DNA from: Lineus longissimus
Taxonomy: Eukaryota; Nemertea; Pilidiophora; Heteronemertea; Lineidae
DNA length: 64,000 nucleotides
Reading direction: 5' to 3'
NCBI RefSeq assembly: GCF_910592395.1
Contig: NC_088312.1
Location: 10,974,001 to 11,038,000 of the forward strand
This document shows, in pieces, positions 34,801-64,000 of the stretch. A program made the translations under genes and the position numbers. The notes under the pieces are model-generated. The model was not told the origin of the DNA and made no database searches. It was given only the letters and a program-made list of their open reading frames with translations. The number at the start of each line of letters is the position of its first letter. Positions within the stretch are counted from its first letter, which is position 1.

Positions 34801-37800
34801 TAGAACCATGCAGTACGACAGGGTGTTTCAGAGTCCATTATCACATCCAAGAAGCAGACGAGAAGGGCAGGGCACCCAGCCATCCAGACTACAAGAAGGA
34901 GAGAAAGTCTTCCTTCCAGTTGATCTCCGAAACGGACAAGGCGGTAAGAACTATAGTCGATTATATCATTCTAAAAGAACATCCCTCTTGACCCTCATGT
35001 TTGGCATTGCCGCGTTGTACGATCTCGGTACGCTCCCGCGCCGGCGAGGGTGTGCGTGCCCAGAGCCACGGACTTCTCAGTCCGTTCCACTGTGGAAACG
35101 TCGCTGTTCCAAAGTTGTCGACGAGAAGGCGGATTCTCTTTAGTTTCTTTAATGTCTCATTTATTCTGGGTAGGACAGATCCGTCAATAAATATTTGATG
35201 TCTTTTTTTCAGGAGCTTGGTCTCCATGATGCCGTACGACTGCTGGTAAGACGCAAATGGAAACTCTACGCACGCATCAGATTTCAGTAAGTCACTTTTT
35301 TGAATATCGTTTATCATTAAGGAAGGATAAAGACTGTTACCTGCCAAATCTATGTCGCCAAGAGGAACCACGTTTTGGTCAGAAGAGGCTGGGTAACAGC
35401 ATTGCCCTTACAAACGGACTTCACAAATCGGACAGGAAATCAGATCGGTCTCGGGTAATGCGCAACAATTCTCGGGAACTTGTCGGGATGACGGTGGTCA
35501 CCGAATGCATTCATGAAACACATTGATTGTGACTCTGTCCCGATGAGAATATCAGACCCGTCTTCGCGGACGCTGTCGCTTTGCGTCGCTGACATGTACG
35601 GATGATACGTTTGCTATCTACAGACAATATGATCGCCGGTGGGTTATCTTATCTTATTATCTGTGAAAAGTGCTATAAAAGGAAGTCGTACCCTGTTTGT
35701 CGTTTCAGATTCAATGCCATTATCTTCCTTTTCTCAACCTTCTCTCTGACATACGCCGCAGTATTGGCCTCCCTCGTAGAAAACCCCTGCGTCTATGAGA
35801 CTCCCTTTCAAATATCACGGGCGGTCGCAGAATGCATAGTGGTTATAATGGCTGTTTATGCCTTTGTGCTTGAACTGGTGCAAATGAAACGGTAAGAGTA
35901 TTGGAAGTGACTATTTGGCAAGCCCGGCTTACCAAACAGCGACTTTTTCTTGTCCTGAATGGAGAGCCGAACTCATTAATATTAAAGTAAAGTCTCCAGC
36001 TCGCCAAACAGGTTAGATTTTTTACCTGTTTGGCAAGCAGGGTGGCTTTTTAGTGCTGTTTGGCAAGCGGCTCTCCTAACAGGACAAAAAAATATGCCTG
36101 TTCGGCGAGCGGCTTGCTAAATAGACCCGGCCAAGAGTATTTGATATCATGATGGGTTTTTTTGAGACCATACGACCATTGTGTTTGTGATTGCGCCACC
36201 CTCAAACATTGGATTTCAACTTGAAGGAACAGACGACGTGTCCCTTAATTTATACTGAATTCATTTAGTCCTGCTCAGTTTTGGACAGATTCATGCTTGC
36301 CACCACCGCAAGACCAAGCAAATCATCAGTTTCATGACACAGTGAACCGGGGACAGCTATCTTACGTAGTCTATTCGCAACAACTGTAATTTCATCCTTT
36401 CAGCAATGGTCTCGATTATTGGCTTGACCGCTACAATTGGCAAGACCTCAGCTCTACCATCCTTGTCCTCACTGTCATCCCATTGCGATTCTACCAGGTC
36501 AATGCCCAATGGACAGTCTTCTCGCTTGGATACCTCATGTGGACAATGAGAATCTTCAAATACGCGCCCATATTTTCGTAAGTAGAATGGAGCGACCTAT
36601 CCTGGGACAAGATCTTCTGAAAGAATATCCCAATAGAAAGTTCGTCCTCACCAATCAGGAGTTGATGTCTCTCACGAAATTTCTGCCAACCATTTTGGTG
36701 TATCAGGAATCATCGTCCCTCAAGAAATTTACCGACCATTCTGATGTATCAGAAATCTTCTCTCAGGAAATTTCGAACAAACTATTCCAGTGTAACAGAA
36801 ATCATTGTCCCTTGGGAAATTTCGCTGAAACCACTCTGGTGTAACAGAAATCATTGTCCTTTGGGAAATTTCGCTGAAACCACTCTGGTGTAACATAAGT
36901 CATTGTCCTTCTGGAATTTTCGCCCCAACCACACCCGTGTGACAGAAATCATTGTCTCTTGGGAAATTTCGCTGAAACCACTCTGGTGTAACAGAAATCA
37001 TTGTCCTTTGGAAAATTTCGCTGAAACCACTTCAGGTAACTGAAATCGTTGTCCCCTTGGAAAACCTTCCCGACTCAAAAGCACGAGTTTTTAAACAACT
37101 TCATGCATTTTTATGAAAAGTAACTTATTCTTTATTACTTTCCAGCCAAACTGGTGTTTACGCCCAGACCTTGTGGCATGTGGTGTTCCACGACTTCCCT
37201 CAGTTCATTGTGCTTTTCATGGTGATCTTACTCGCCTTCAGTGGATCGTTCCTTCTCGCACTGAAGGGAGAGGGACACATGGGAAAACACGAAGAAACAG
37301 AGTAAGTAAGAAAAGGCCCGAATACATCAATGTTAATTCGAGATTTGTTCTCTTAAAGGGCCAACTTGGGTATAAGATATGTTGGGGTTTTTTTACAAAA
37401 ACGGCTTCCAGCAGGACCGCAACCTCTCCAAACACGATTACTGAAAACTCTTTGAACTGCAATAAACAACGCACAAGAATGTGGTGTAGCCTTAGGCCTG
37501 CCTGAAATTCGCAAGTCAGACCCCCAAACTGCCTTCCAACACTGGTGAAATCGTTATCAGAGAACGGTATCAGTGTGACACTACAAGTGGCGGCGCATGG
37601 TGTCAAGTTGGCACATTATCCTCCTGGCCAGGTAAATCACACGGCCAAGTTGTCCCTTTAAGTGAGATGCAAACAAATCAATGTTCCAAGAAGAATTGTG
37701 TGGATTTGTAGAAGGTTATGATCAAGAGTGTCAAGTGGGAATGTCTAGCTTCAAGCTTAAATGGGAAGAACATGATCAAGAGTTTGCAAGCTGTTTGGAT

Positions 37801-40800
37801 CAAGAATGTTGAAGTATGGCTTAGAATCACTTCCCATAGGGAAGAGGTTGTAAGGCTGTATCCAGATTTAAAATGTTGTCGACACAAGAGTGCTGCTAGA
37901 ACCTTGGGTCTTGATTTGAGACTGTCAAGCTTTAAGGAATCTCACAAGTTTTCCATCAAGAAAGTTATTTAAGCCAATAGAATATTCCTTATATTTCAGT
38001 TCTTTCTGGCACATCCTTTATACTGGTACAAGGACATTTATTGAAGGTGAAAAGGTGGTGGAGTACACCGGAGATGATAAATACGGGTATGCAATATTTT
38101 GAAATTCCATGCGCCCTTCAGAACTCCGAATATAAAGAAGAAAGCTGTCAAGAACCAAGCATATTTATTGATCAAGGCCTCCTTGGTGTCAATGTTTTCA
38201 TCTCGAAACCTAAATTGTCAAATAATGGTCAGTTTGAAGAGACACCTTACTTCAAGTATGCCTTCAAAATAAAACCAAAGGACAGTTAGTTGGCTGGAGA
38301 TATAAGCAAGGATGATTAACTTTATCAAACTCAATTCACCAACTTGATTTCACACAAGTTTATTCTAATTTTCAGGACCCTTGGTTCAATCCTGATGGTC
38401 TGCTTCCTGCTGACAGTCAACATTCTGCTCCTCAACATACTGATAGCTCAGCTGAGCGATGCTTACCAGAATGTTCAGAATGAAGCTAAGAGAGCACTGA
38501 TCCTTAACCGAGCGTGCATCGTCACTAGAGTCGAGATCAACAGTATGTTTACTGGAAAGGTAAGACGACCTAGACAGGATAGGAGGGGGGTTCATGGCAG
38601 AATTTCACACCTTGGTCTAGTTGGGGACCTATTAGTGGTGCAATAATGTGTCAACCTAGTATTTGACATAAAATAGAATGAATACTGTCACTTTCATGGG
38701 CCAAAATACTTGAATATACAGTAGAACCTCTCTATTAAGGTCACCCTCGGGACAGACAAGTGTTGTCCATAATAGAGAGGTGTCCTGATAAGAGAGGTCA
38801 AATTGAATGAAAAGTTCCACTTTGGGACCAAAACTACTGTCCTTACTAGAGAGGTGGTCCTTCTTATGGAGGTGTCCGTTAAGGGAGGTTCCAATGTATG
38901 TACCTTTTTCAGGGGTTCCGCTCTCGTTTCTACAAAGAGGTCGAGGAAATCGACAACCTAACCAAAGCGCTGAGTAAATGGGACACAAATGGGAGCGACA
39001 AAAACTCCACCTCCAACGGCATCACAGATCAGATGGAGATGCAAGAACAGAGCTTGTTTACCATCAAGAACCGACTGATACGACAGGAACAGAGGGTGGT
39101 CAATCAGAGCAGACAACTTGACAAGATGCAGTGAGTGTTCTCTATGATTCACAAATCCCTGTCTGATTGAACGAAGGCGATTCTCTCTCCAGCCCGATTT
39201 AGAGTCCACAACAGATTAAATCCCACCGTGAAAATTTTAACTTGACCTAGATATGCATCCAGGAGCAGAGAACCTTGGTCGAAGTCTGATTTTTGAGCTT
39301 TGCAGGTATCACATGAACACACACAACTTGCTCGATACAAGTGAAAATAAAATCCCAATTGTAATTTTCAGGATGGACCTGAAGAGGTTACTAGAACTGA
39401 CTCTAAGGGGAACAACGTCTCCGGATTTCTTCAAATCGGCCACCCTTGACAGCAGAATAGGCAAAACATATCAGGAGAAACAATCCGCATCTCATTCCCA
39501 GTTTAGTTTCAGTTCAGGAGATTTGTTGAAAAATGGCTCCCTTCATTCATCTGACATTCTTGCTCCAAATAATGGCGCCGCTATAATACGGAGGGAATTT
39601 CTTGGAGGGTTTCATCGGAGAGATGCTGATTGTGATGAGAAGGGGTTACACGACAGTGCAACGTATTCTGCTAATCTGAATCCGAGCAATGGCGTGCACT
39701 TTGGAGAAGACCAACTTCTTGGAAGTACAAGCCAGAAAGGAGGGGATGAGGGGATAGGGTTATGGAAGGATATAGACATGCATTTGTTTGATCCTCTTGG
39801 AGAGGGAGGCCAAGAGGCAATAGAAGGGGAAACAGCAAACCTGAGGGATTGTTTTAAAGGTAAAATGACTGCAGCTGAAGGAGGGAAAACAGTAGACGAC
39901 ACAGGACTTGAATTGAACAAAGCAGACGTTAATGCAGGACCGAAACAGAACGATGAAGCAGACGTCTCCCCTAATTTGGCAACGCCAGCAGATTTGGGAG
40001 CTGAATTAGAGGAAGTTGTAGCTGGTATGGGAGTGCCTTTGCCTGAAGTAACACTTATTGATGTAGGTGTTGGAATCCACGAGCAGATGGAAGAACAATT
40101 GAAGGTTGATGAGGTCCCATTAAGAGCAGACGGTGGGACGACAGAGGTGCAAGATGACCTTATGCAAGGCATGAAAGAGACTACTAAGGTGGAGGAACTG
40201 GTTGAAGTTTGGGTGAATGGAGCAGGCAGAGCTTCAGAGGAGAAGGTGGGTGGAGAAGGAATCACCAGTGAGAAGAAGGAAGAGGTGGAGGACGCTGCAA
40301 CGGCTGAAAAGAAAGACAATAAAGATGAGAAGATGGAAACGGAAGAGTCTGTCCAGGCGATGGCAAAAACGTTTGAAGGAGGAAATTTACTCCGGGATGA
40401 GGCAGATGCAGATGTTCATCCAAACATGGATAGAGCTGGGTTGATTAAGGCACTGGCCGATGGAGATGAACCTGGGTTGTTTGGAGCGGTAGTAAACATG
40501 GCTAAAATTGGGTTGGTTGGAGCAGTGGCAGACGTTAAGACGGACACAGATGAACATGGGTTTGTTGAAGGTGAGGTAGATGTTCATGCAGATACATCTA
40601 TGGATAGACTTGCTGATGCCGCTACAGAAGTTCAAATACATGTTGATGAAAATCTTTTGGATGAAGCAGTAGCAGACGTCAGTGTAAACAAAAATGAAAC
40701 TGAATTGGTTACAGCAGATTCTGCAAATATTGATAGTGACGAAGCTGCTTTGGTGGACGAAGATGAAGAGGACCCAGTAGGGGTTGACGAGGTGGCTTTA

Positions 40801-40926
40801 GAGATGGACCTGATAGATGAACCAGTTGTGTACGCAGACACTGCCCAACTCCTTGCAGAGCAGAAAATAGATTCAGAGAGACACGGATATGCAAATCAAG
40901 CTGCAGATGACCTTGAACCTTCTTGA
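31857..40926 (+). CDS. Ankyrin-repeat TRP-like cation channel with long acidic C-terminal tail (1186 aa)
   Basis: Exons: 31857-32016, 32461-32585, 32804-32944, 33275-33519, 33660-33744, 34770-34943, 35213-35286, 35709-35891, 36404-36577, 37146-37301, 38000-38086, 38376-38559, 38913-39130, 39372-40926. All splice phases agree and the sum is 3561 bp. Ankyrin repeats fill residues about 143-223 (RKTPLHHSVQRG, DGLTPFDWAL). Six membrane segments follow: TM1-2 in 336-395, TM3-4 in 397-453, TM5 in 455-505, pore helix near SFWHILYTGTRTFIEG, and TM6 ending LLLNILIAQLSDAYQNV. A coiled coil (about 630-680) leads into the tail. TM6 sequence differs from canonical TRPA, TRPC, TRPM and TRPV, so I place it in an invertebrate TRP-like group. 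The start ATG is plausible, but an upstream coding exon cannot be excluded. A likely poly(A) signal AATAAA lies at about 41668. Confidence 0.85.
34055..34155. repeat. Two-copy direct repeat in a TRP intron
   Basis: A segment of about 50 bp beginning AATGTAACATGATATAATAC and ending TGTGTACTAAATG occurs twice in succession with one difference. It lies in the large intron between exons 5 and 6. Confidence 0.8.
35921..36130. repeat. Multi-arm inverted repeat in a TRP intron
   Basis: The words GGCAAGC and GCCAAACAGG recur in both orientations. The tightest hairpin is CTCGCCAAACAGGT and ACCTGTTTGGCAAG near 36001-36038, with outer arms GGCTTACCAAACAG and CTGTTCGGCGAGC. It is likely a short nested foldback element. 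Confidence 0.6.
36640..37060. repeat. Diverged minisatellite in a TRP intron (about 49-bp unit)
   Basis: About eight or nine units of the pattern CAGAAATCATTGTCC, then GGGAAATTTCGCTGAAACC, follow exon 9. Early units are strongly diverged, middle ones nearly identical. The 135-codon frame at 36437-36844 arises from exon 9 read in another frame running into this array and is not a gene. Confidence 0.85.
38717..38898 (+). mobile_element. M1 MITE (copy 2) abutting a TRP exon
   Basis: TACAGTAGAACCTC at the left and GGTTCCAATGTA at the right bound the element. Only 14 bp, containing the pyrimidine tract and acceptor CTTTTTCAG, separate it from exon 13 at 38913, so the insertion replaced nearly all upstream intron context of that acceptor. 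Confidence 0.82.
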
Positions 40927-41098
40927 TTTGCATAATTGGTGGGAGGCACTGAAATTCACATTCACAATGGTAATGGGAGGACACCAATGGCTTTGCAGAC
41001 GTAAAAGTGTTTAAAATGTACGTTGAAATAACTCCAGAAATGAAAACATAACAGTACAAGCAATATGTGGCAGAAATTACTTGCAATTGATGAGATGG

Positions 41099-41590
41099 GA
41101 GGCAAAAATGGTTCACCAAAGATGGCAAAAGCAGTAAATATTGTACGGCCATAAGTGGCAAATACGATTCACCAAAGATGGCAAAAGCAGTAAGCATTGT
41201 ATGGCCATAAGTGGCAAATACGATTCACCACAGATGGCAAAAGTAGTAAGCATTGTATGGCCATAAGTGGCAAATACGGTTCACCAAAGATGGCAAAAGC
41301 AGTCAGCATTGTATGGCCATAAGTGGCAAATATGGTTCACCACAGATGGCAAAAGCAGTAAGCATTGTATGGCCATAAGTGGCAAATACGGTTCACCAAA
41401 GATGGCAAAAGCAGTCGGCATTGTATGGCCATAAGTGGCAAATACGGTTCACCAGTTTGCAAAAACAGTTTCCAATCGATGGCAATAAGTGGCAAATTGT
41501 TTACCAAGGATGGCAACAACAATTGCAATGGCCATATGTGGCAAATACAGTTCATAAAGGCTGCAAATAAGTGGCAAAAACAGTTTGCAA
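41099..41590. repeat. 56-bp minisatellite in the TRP 3' region
   Basis: Unit with CACCAAAGATGGCAAAAGCA, then TATGGCCATAAGTGGCAAAT, repeated about seven times at 56-bp spacing, then decaying. It begins about 170 bp after the TRP stop codon and lies before the AATAAA at 41668, so it is probably transcribed in the 3' untranslated region. Confidence 0.88.
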
Positions 41591-42017
41591 CAGATGGCAA
41601 TAATGTTCTCGAAACAAATTGGCACATAGACAACCCAACTGTCTGTAAAACAGAATGGACATGTACCAATAAACTATTTCACATCAGTTATGATAACAAA
41701 TGAAGTCAAGAGTTTTTACCACCTACATGTAGAAATGCTTTATTTAAACAAGATAGAGCATACAAATGTACAACAAAATATCTTTTCTGGGAAGAGTACA
41801 TACTTGGACAACTTTTACATGATTTTAAGGTTTTAGACATTATTCTTGAAAGGGACTCGTGCAGTATTACTGACCAATATCAGTCCAAGTAGTCATTATA
41901 ATTTATACACCCAGCGTGAAGTACTAATGATTCTTTCGTATTAAGAAATAGGCTGGATTACTCCCAGAAATTATTGTCAGCACTTTAGTCCCTTTGGCAT
42001 TATATATAGCCTTTTAT

Positions 42018-42248
42018 CAGGTCACTGGGATCAGATAGCTGGGATCAGATAGCGGGGATCAGATCACTGGATCAGATCACCAGATCAGATGACAGGGATC
42101 AGATCACTGGATCAGATCACCAGATCAGATGACAGGGATCAGATCACTGGATCAGATCACCAGATCAATGACAGGGATAAGATCACTGGATCATATCACT
42201 GGATCAGATCACTGGATCAGATCACCTGGATCAGATCACTAGGATCCA
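42018..42248. repeat. GATCAGATCACTG simple/tandem repeat
   Basis: Irregular tandem runs of GGATCAGATCACTG and CCAGATCAGATGACAG form compound units of about 41 bp over 230 bp. They are rich in GATC. Confidence 0.9.
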
Positions 42249-42446
42249 CCACTGGTATCAGTAACGCCATCACACATGCCAGAAAAAGCAAGAATTTTAT
42301 AATGAAATTTTTGTTTTCCCTGTAGGAGGGATCAGATTTAAATACATGTATGTATATATATACATCACACTTGAGATCTTCCATATTATAAATTATTTCA
42401 CAGAGAAATATTGTTTGATTATTGTCGTTGTTGTTTCGCTAGGATA

Positions 42447-42541
42447 CTGTAAATCCCTTTATTTTTGCAACCATTTTAGCCATTTATGTGCAAGTGGGTT
42501 ACAATCCTAAACTTGAGGAGCGCAAAATAGGGGTTTACAGA
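42447..42541. mobile_element. Short palindromic MITE-like repeat
   Basis: CTGTAAATCCCTTTATTTTTGC at the left is roughly mirrored by GCAAAATAGGGGTTTACAG at the right, about 95 bp apart overall. Termini match imperfectly. Confidence 0.45.
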
Positions 42542-43400
42542 AATTCAGAGAGATGCCAAAACCGGCATGAATACATCGGTGGGCTTTTCACAAGATGATT
42601 TTCATACCATCTACAAAGGACCGAATTCTCAACTGTACTGAAGCCTGAACCGTGGTTCCAATGAATAAACAGATTCCTGGGCCACCTGCATGACTTCACA
42701 TCTGGCATGTAGGCCCTGAATCTGTACTTTCAATAGAATCAACCAAATGCTTATATGAATTCTTTTACAAGATTCGTCACCAGGTAAATGTTTTAAATAA
42801 TTACAAACATACATGTACAGTTCTATAGAACAATCATAATACAAATATCATACAAAAGTTGAAGCACCAATGAATAACATCAATGGCTGAGGTCAAGTCC
42901 AACGTAAGCTTGGTTGGTGGGAAGAGCAGACTGTTGTGAGTCCATAACCTAACGGCATATAAAGTCATCTGACCATGTTGTGGATATCGGGCCATAAACT
43001 GCAACCTTTACATTTTTTTAATGTAACACCAAGCTAGCGCTGGAATTTTTCCTCAACCAATATACATGAACTCTGATTCATGCTCACCACACTGCATGGA
43101 TATTACTTGTAAGTCACAAGATTCCTCACCAGACTCTACTGCACTCGCACAACAGCTATAGGGCAAATTTCAATATTATGTAAACTTGGCAGTTTACAAT
43201 TTGTTCAGGTGGTCGCAGAATTGATTTTCAAGGTTTGAAATATTATAATTTCATGTGAAATGATAGGAAACGACGACGACTGGTAAAAGAGGACATGCAT
43301 TTGAGAGAGAATAACATTCGTGCAGTGATTATAATTTAGTTTTGACTTCAAACTTTATAGCCCGTTTTACTCAAAAGCTGACACTCACAACAGGTATATA

Positions 43401-43566
43401 TACAACAGAACCTCACTAATAAGGACACCCTTGGAACTGACAAGTGCTGTCCTCAATAGAGAAGTGTCCTGATTAGAGAGGTCAAATTGAATGGAATGTA
43501 CCAATTCGGGACCAAAACTAGTGTCCTTTAAAGAGAGAGGTGTCCGCTAAGGTAGGTTCCACTGTA
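43401..43566 (+). mobile_element. M1 MITE (copy 3)
   Basis: TACAACAGAACCTCAC at the left and GGTTCCACTGTA at the right with the family's internal TCCTCAATAGAGAAGTGTCC. It is a slightly shortened copy. Confidence 0.78.
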
Positions 43567-43629
43567 ACGGGCTTTCTGTTCTGGCCATACCATCAGATCA
43601 GAGTCTCTAAACATGATCCAAGATTCACA

Positions 43630-43722
43630 CTACAGGGTAGCCCAGAATTATTTCCCCTCACACAATGGATACACAAAAGAATTCAATTTTGCGAGGGAAA
43701 ATAATTCTGGGCCACCCTGTAG
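43630..43722. mobile_element. Palindromic MITE, family M2 (copy 1)
   Basis: CTACAGGGTAGCCCAGAATT and AATTCTGGGCCACCCTGTAG bound about 93 bp that fold almost entirely into one hairpin. TA lies at both ends. The second copy is at 49225. Confidence 0.82.
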
Positions 43723-44898
43723 TGTGGGGAGGAGTAATTGTGCAACGGTTCTTGTATCCAGGATGAGCCAAAGCGAGGCAGATCTCTGTGCGCGATGCGT
43801 TGACCCTAATTTTTTTAAGGATTACACCGTTTTTGTTCGCACATTTTTATCCATTGTTTCACGATATCTAGTGCGTCTATCGAACACCAGGTGGTGCCAA
43901 TAGTCAGTAATAAGGCATACATGCATACCTGTGTAAGATAGATGGCTAAAGCTCAAGAACTTTCTATACAGGAAAGAAAAGATCAAAGGTATTCCCAACG
44001 GAAATATATTTCATTTCAATTCATTAGAAATTTGAATGAAGCTCTATAAATTGGCTATGGCACCTAAGAAATCAATGACACATAAATAATACTTAGATTC
44101 TAAGACAGTATAACAGGGGTACATTCAAGAGTTTGATTCCAAAACCCACAGAACAATACTTCAAACAACTTCACATTTTTATTGCTCTTTTAATTCCTCT
44201 CACTTTTTTCTCAAAAAGACGAATATTGGATCATAATTTGGAACCAAACCCTTAGGTCAGTCACACAAATGTGTGAGGTGACTGCTTTATTGCAAATGGC
44301 CCTTGAGTTATGAATGTACAATGTATGTCAATAGTTTTTATTTAAGTCTTCATTTTACAAAACATTTTTAGACATATTCTTATATCAAATTGAACAACAT
44401 ACCATCAAATATTAAAATTTAATTCATTACCTGGCATTTTTAGCCCAGAACTGCTGCGTCTTTTGGTGACCCTTTCACAGTTACGATGTAGACATTCACA
44501 AACCAGTTGTGCATCGTCAAAAGTCTGAGCAGAAGTTCTGGACCGTGTTAACATTTTAGTCACATTGACACCTCGAACAGCATACTCACAACTTCTCGCA
44601 ACAAAATTAGCATAATTAATAAGAACATTTTGAACAATTTCAACATAAATCACAAATTTGCTAACAGTTTGTATGATAATCTATTCGCAGAAACCTACTG
44701 GATATTTGACACCATAATATTCAAGTATAAGGCAAAACCATGTCGGTACTTGCTTTGGTTGAAGCAGTAGGCCAAAGGGCCTAATCAAAAAAGAGGCTAG
44801 GTCAATGAGAATGAACACAGAGGCAAAAAATCTTTCGTTAAATTTGTCAGATTTGAAACAGTATGGTTTAAACAAAAGTACCACATACCTGTACATTT

Positions 44899-45118
44899 TA
44901 AAGGGGGACTATAGGCAGGAGCAGAGGGGCTAATTTGGTCATCTTCAGGTGACTAGTATAAACAATAAGGGCCCTTGGTCATGTCAGACTTAGAACTAAA
45001 TATATCCCTCGTACAGCGTGAATCATTTCGCCGTACTGTGAGATGTGAGAGACCCCTATTGGCGACTTTGTGTTACTTTATCTTGCCTGCCTAGCTGCTG
45101 CCTATATTGTCCCTTTAG
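44899..45118. mobile_element. Inverted-repeat MITE, family M3 (copy 1)
   Basis: Ends TAAAGGGGGACTATAGGCAG and CTGCCTATATTGTCCCTTTA are inverted with few mismatches and bound 220 bp. The other copy (49898-50119) is the same element in the opposite orientation. Confidence 0.82.
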
Positions 45119-45944
45119 GTAAAAGGAAGGCATTATTCTGGGACACAATGATCAGTGGAATGATTAAAACTATGAAGCCCAGTTTAAAGAGAATGCCACT
45201 GCCAGCAGGGCGTCTCTTCGAAATACAGTATTTCTGTGAATTTTCGAAAATGGTTCCATGAATCAGTCATACTCATAAACACAGAATATATCGTCGTCAG
45301 GTGGGATAATCTATTTATGCATTGTTCAACTTGTGGGACTGTGCAGCGACATTTTTTAGGCATCCATTTTGGATAGTATAAATTTAACCTCTTGAATCCC
45401 GGTGACCGTTGAAATAACGTTTTTTTCCCAACGACCAACTGGTCGGTCTCAGTGATATTCCCTTGAGCTGGGACGCTAGTTTATTGCTTGTTTTAGCATG
45501 TTTGATGTACAGTAGGGTCAGTTAGAGCATGCTTGGGTAGATGGTGCCTCGGTACCGGACTTTGGCGGTTGTACGCGGGCGCTATACATCGTGAAAGTCA
45601 GACCCAACTTCGCAACCACGTGACCACCCTGGGATCCCGAGATTTTCAAGTTTTGGGATTCATCAGGTTAACGGAATCTTTTCCATTGAGGCTGTCATCT
45701 GCACGACCTCTACATGCTGTTGCCAGAAATTTTGAACTACCGATAGAAACTTATGCGTTGGAGGCAAAAAGGCAAAAAACAGCCGCAGTTAAACCAATTT
45801 ATAATTAGGTCTGATTTGTCAGTTAGCTGCATATTAATAAAGTGCAACTTAAGTACTCAAATGTCTTCTCCTTTAGAGTAATCAGGTTCTTGCACAGCTT
45901 ATTAGCATTGTTCCAACGCCCGATCACTCTAATGTTTGAAAGCT

Positions 45945-63733
<17,789 letters not shown>

Positions 63734-64000
63734 TTCTTGAGTGACCTTGACCTTTTTGTTTTCTGTGTTGCAACAGACATTTTTGCAAATATTAAAATCA
63801 ATTAGGAGTGTATATTGGGCCTATTAATACCATATGTGAATCATATTGATGCTGTATATTTTATGTCTACTTACTATTTTGAGTCAAACAGCTCTGGTTG
63901 GAAACTATTTAGATGAAAATTCTTTACAGCTGTAAATTTCACCTTGGACCAAGATGGCGTCTTTGGGAAAATTTCTTCATTTTGGACCGAAAATTACTCG

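Larger units (their letters stand above)
40927..45944. other. Convergent intergenic region between TRP and CNK genes
   Basis: No coding exon seen. It contains the TRP 3' untranslated region with a minisatellite, a GATCAG repeat, several MITEs, and the 3' untranslated region of the CNK gene (on the minus strand AATAAA near 45481). ORFs at 43613-43903, 44405-44653 and 45533-45808 overlap repeats or show no family signature. Confidence 0.5.

Noticed and set aside
39612-40319. 235-codon antisense frame opposite the TRP tail exon
   Set aside because: It is a Ser/Thr/Pro-rich shadow created by the Glu/Asp/Ala codon bias of the sense strand, with no independent signature.

Overview
The window is animal nuclear DNA, most likely from a marine invertebrate. 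Genes are split by GT/AG introns. Introns and intergenic DNA are full of short inverted-repeat transposons (MITEs), tRNA-derived SINEs, minisatellites and a BEL/Pao retroelement. The gene content (an invertebrate ankyrin-TRP channel, a CNK scaffold, a clavaminate-synthase-like dioxygenase) fits a lophotrochozoan or basal deuterostome, but I cannot name the taxon.

Layout. 1-7.5 kb: no convincing gene; a 40-bp satellite (1451-1885) and a 3.1-kb minisatellite (about 4360-7460) that changes from a 62-bp to a 69-bp unit. 8.4-10.6 kb (+): a four-exon TauD/TfdA-type Fe(II)/2-oxoglutarate dioxygenase. 11.5-13.1 kb: a 1.64-kb inverted-repeat transposon flanked by TTA, holding a foldback with arms of about 470 bp. 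13.8-17.4 kb and 24.7-28.3 kb (+): two copies of a seven-exon gene of unknown family. I reconstructed both by splice phase; they encode 608 and 611 residues. 19.4-23.2 kb: a truncated, internally deleted BEL/Pao element lying exactly between the two copies of a segmental duplication. The second copy (about 23.18-30.28 kb) carries only the promoter and first codons of the dioxygenase gene, then the complete unknown gene. 31.9-40.9 kb (+): a 14-exon ankyrin-repeat TRP-like cation channel (1186 aa) with an unusual acidic tail encoded by one 1.55-kb exon. 45.9-63.7 kb (-): a 19-exon CNK/CNKSR scaffold gene (SAM-CRIC-PDZ-PH, about 915 aa), tail-to-tail with the channel gene. Its introns hold most of the MITE and SINE copies.

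Functional reading. The dioxygenase is probably mitochondrial, the channel is a plasma-membrane cation channel, and the CNK protein is a Ras/MAPK-pathway scaffold. Nothing links these three in one pathway. The least explained part is the duplicated unknown gene. It is made of frame-preserving exons of symmetric phase, separated by repeated basic motifs, with A-[DN]-x-x-x five-residue periodicity. Its two copies keep open frames and splice sites while differing mostly by amino-acid-changing substitutions.

All exon coordinates were derived by eye from splice consensus and phase continuity. No alignment, domain search or transcript data were available.
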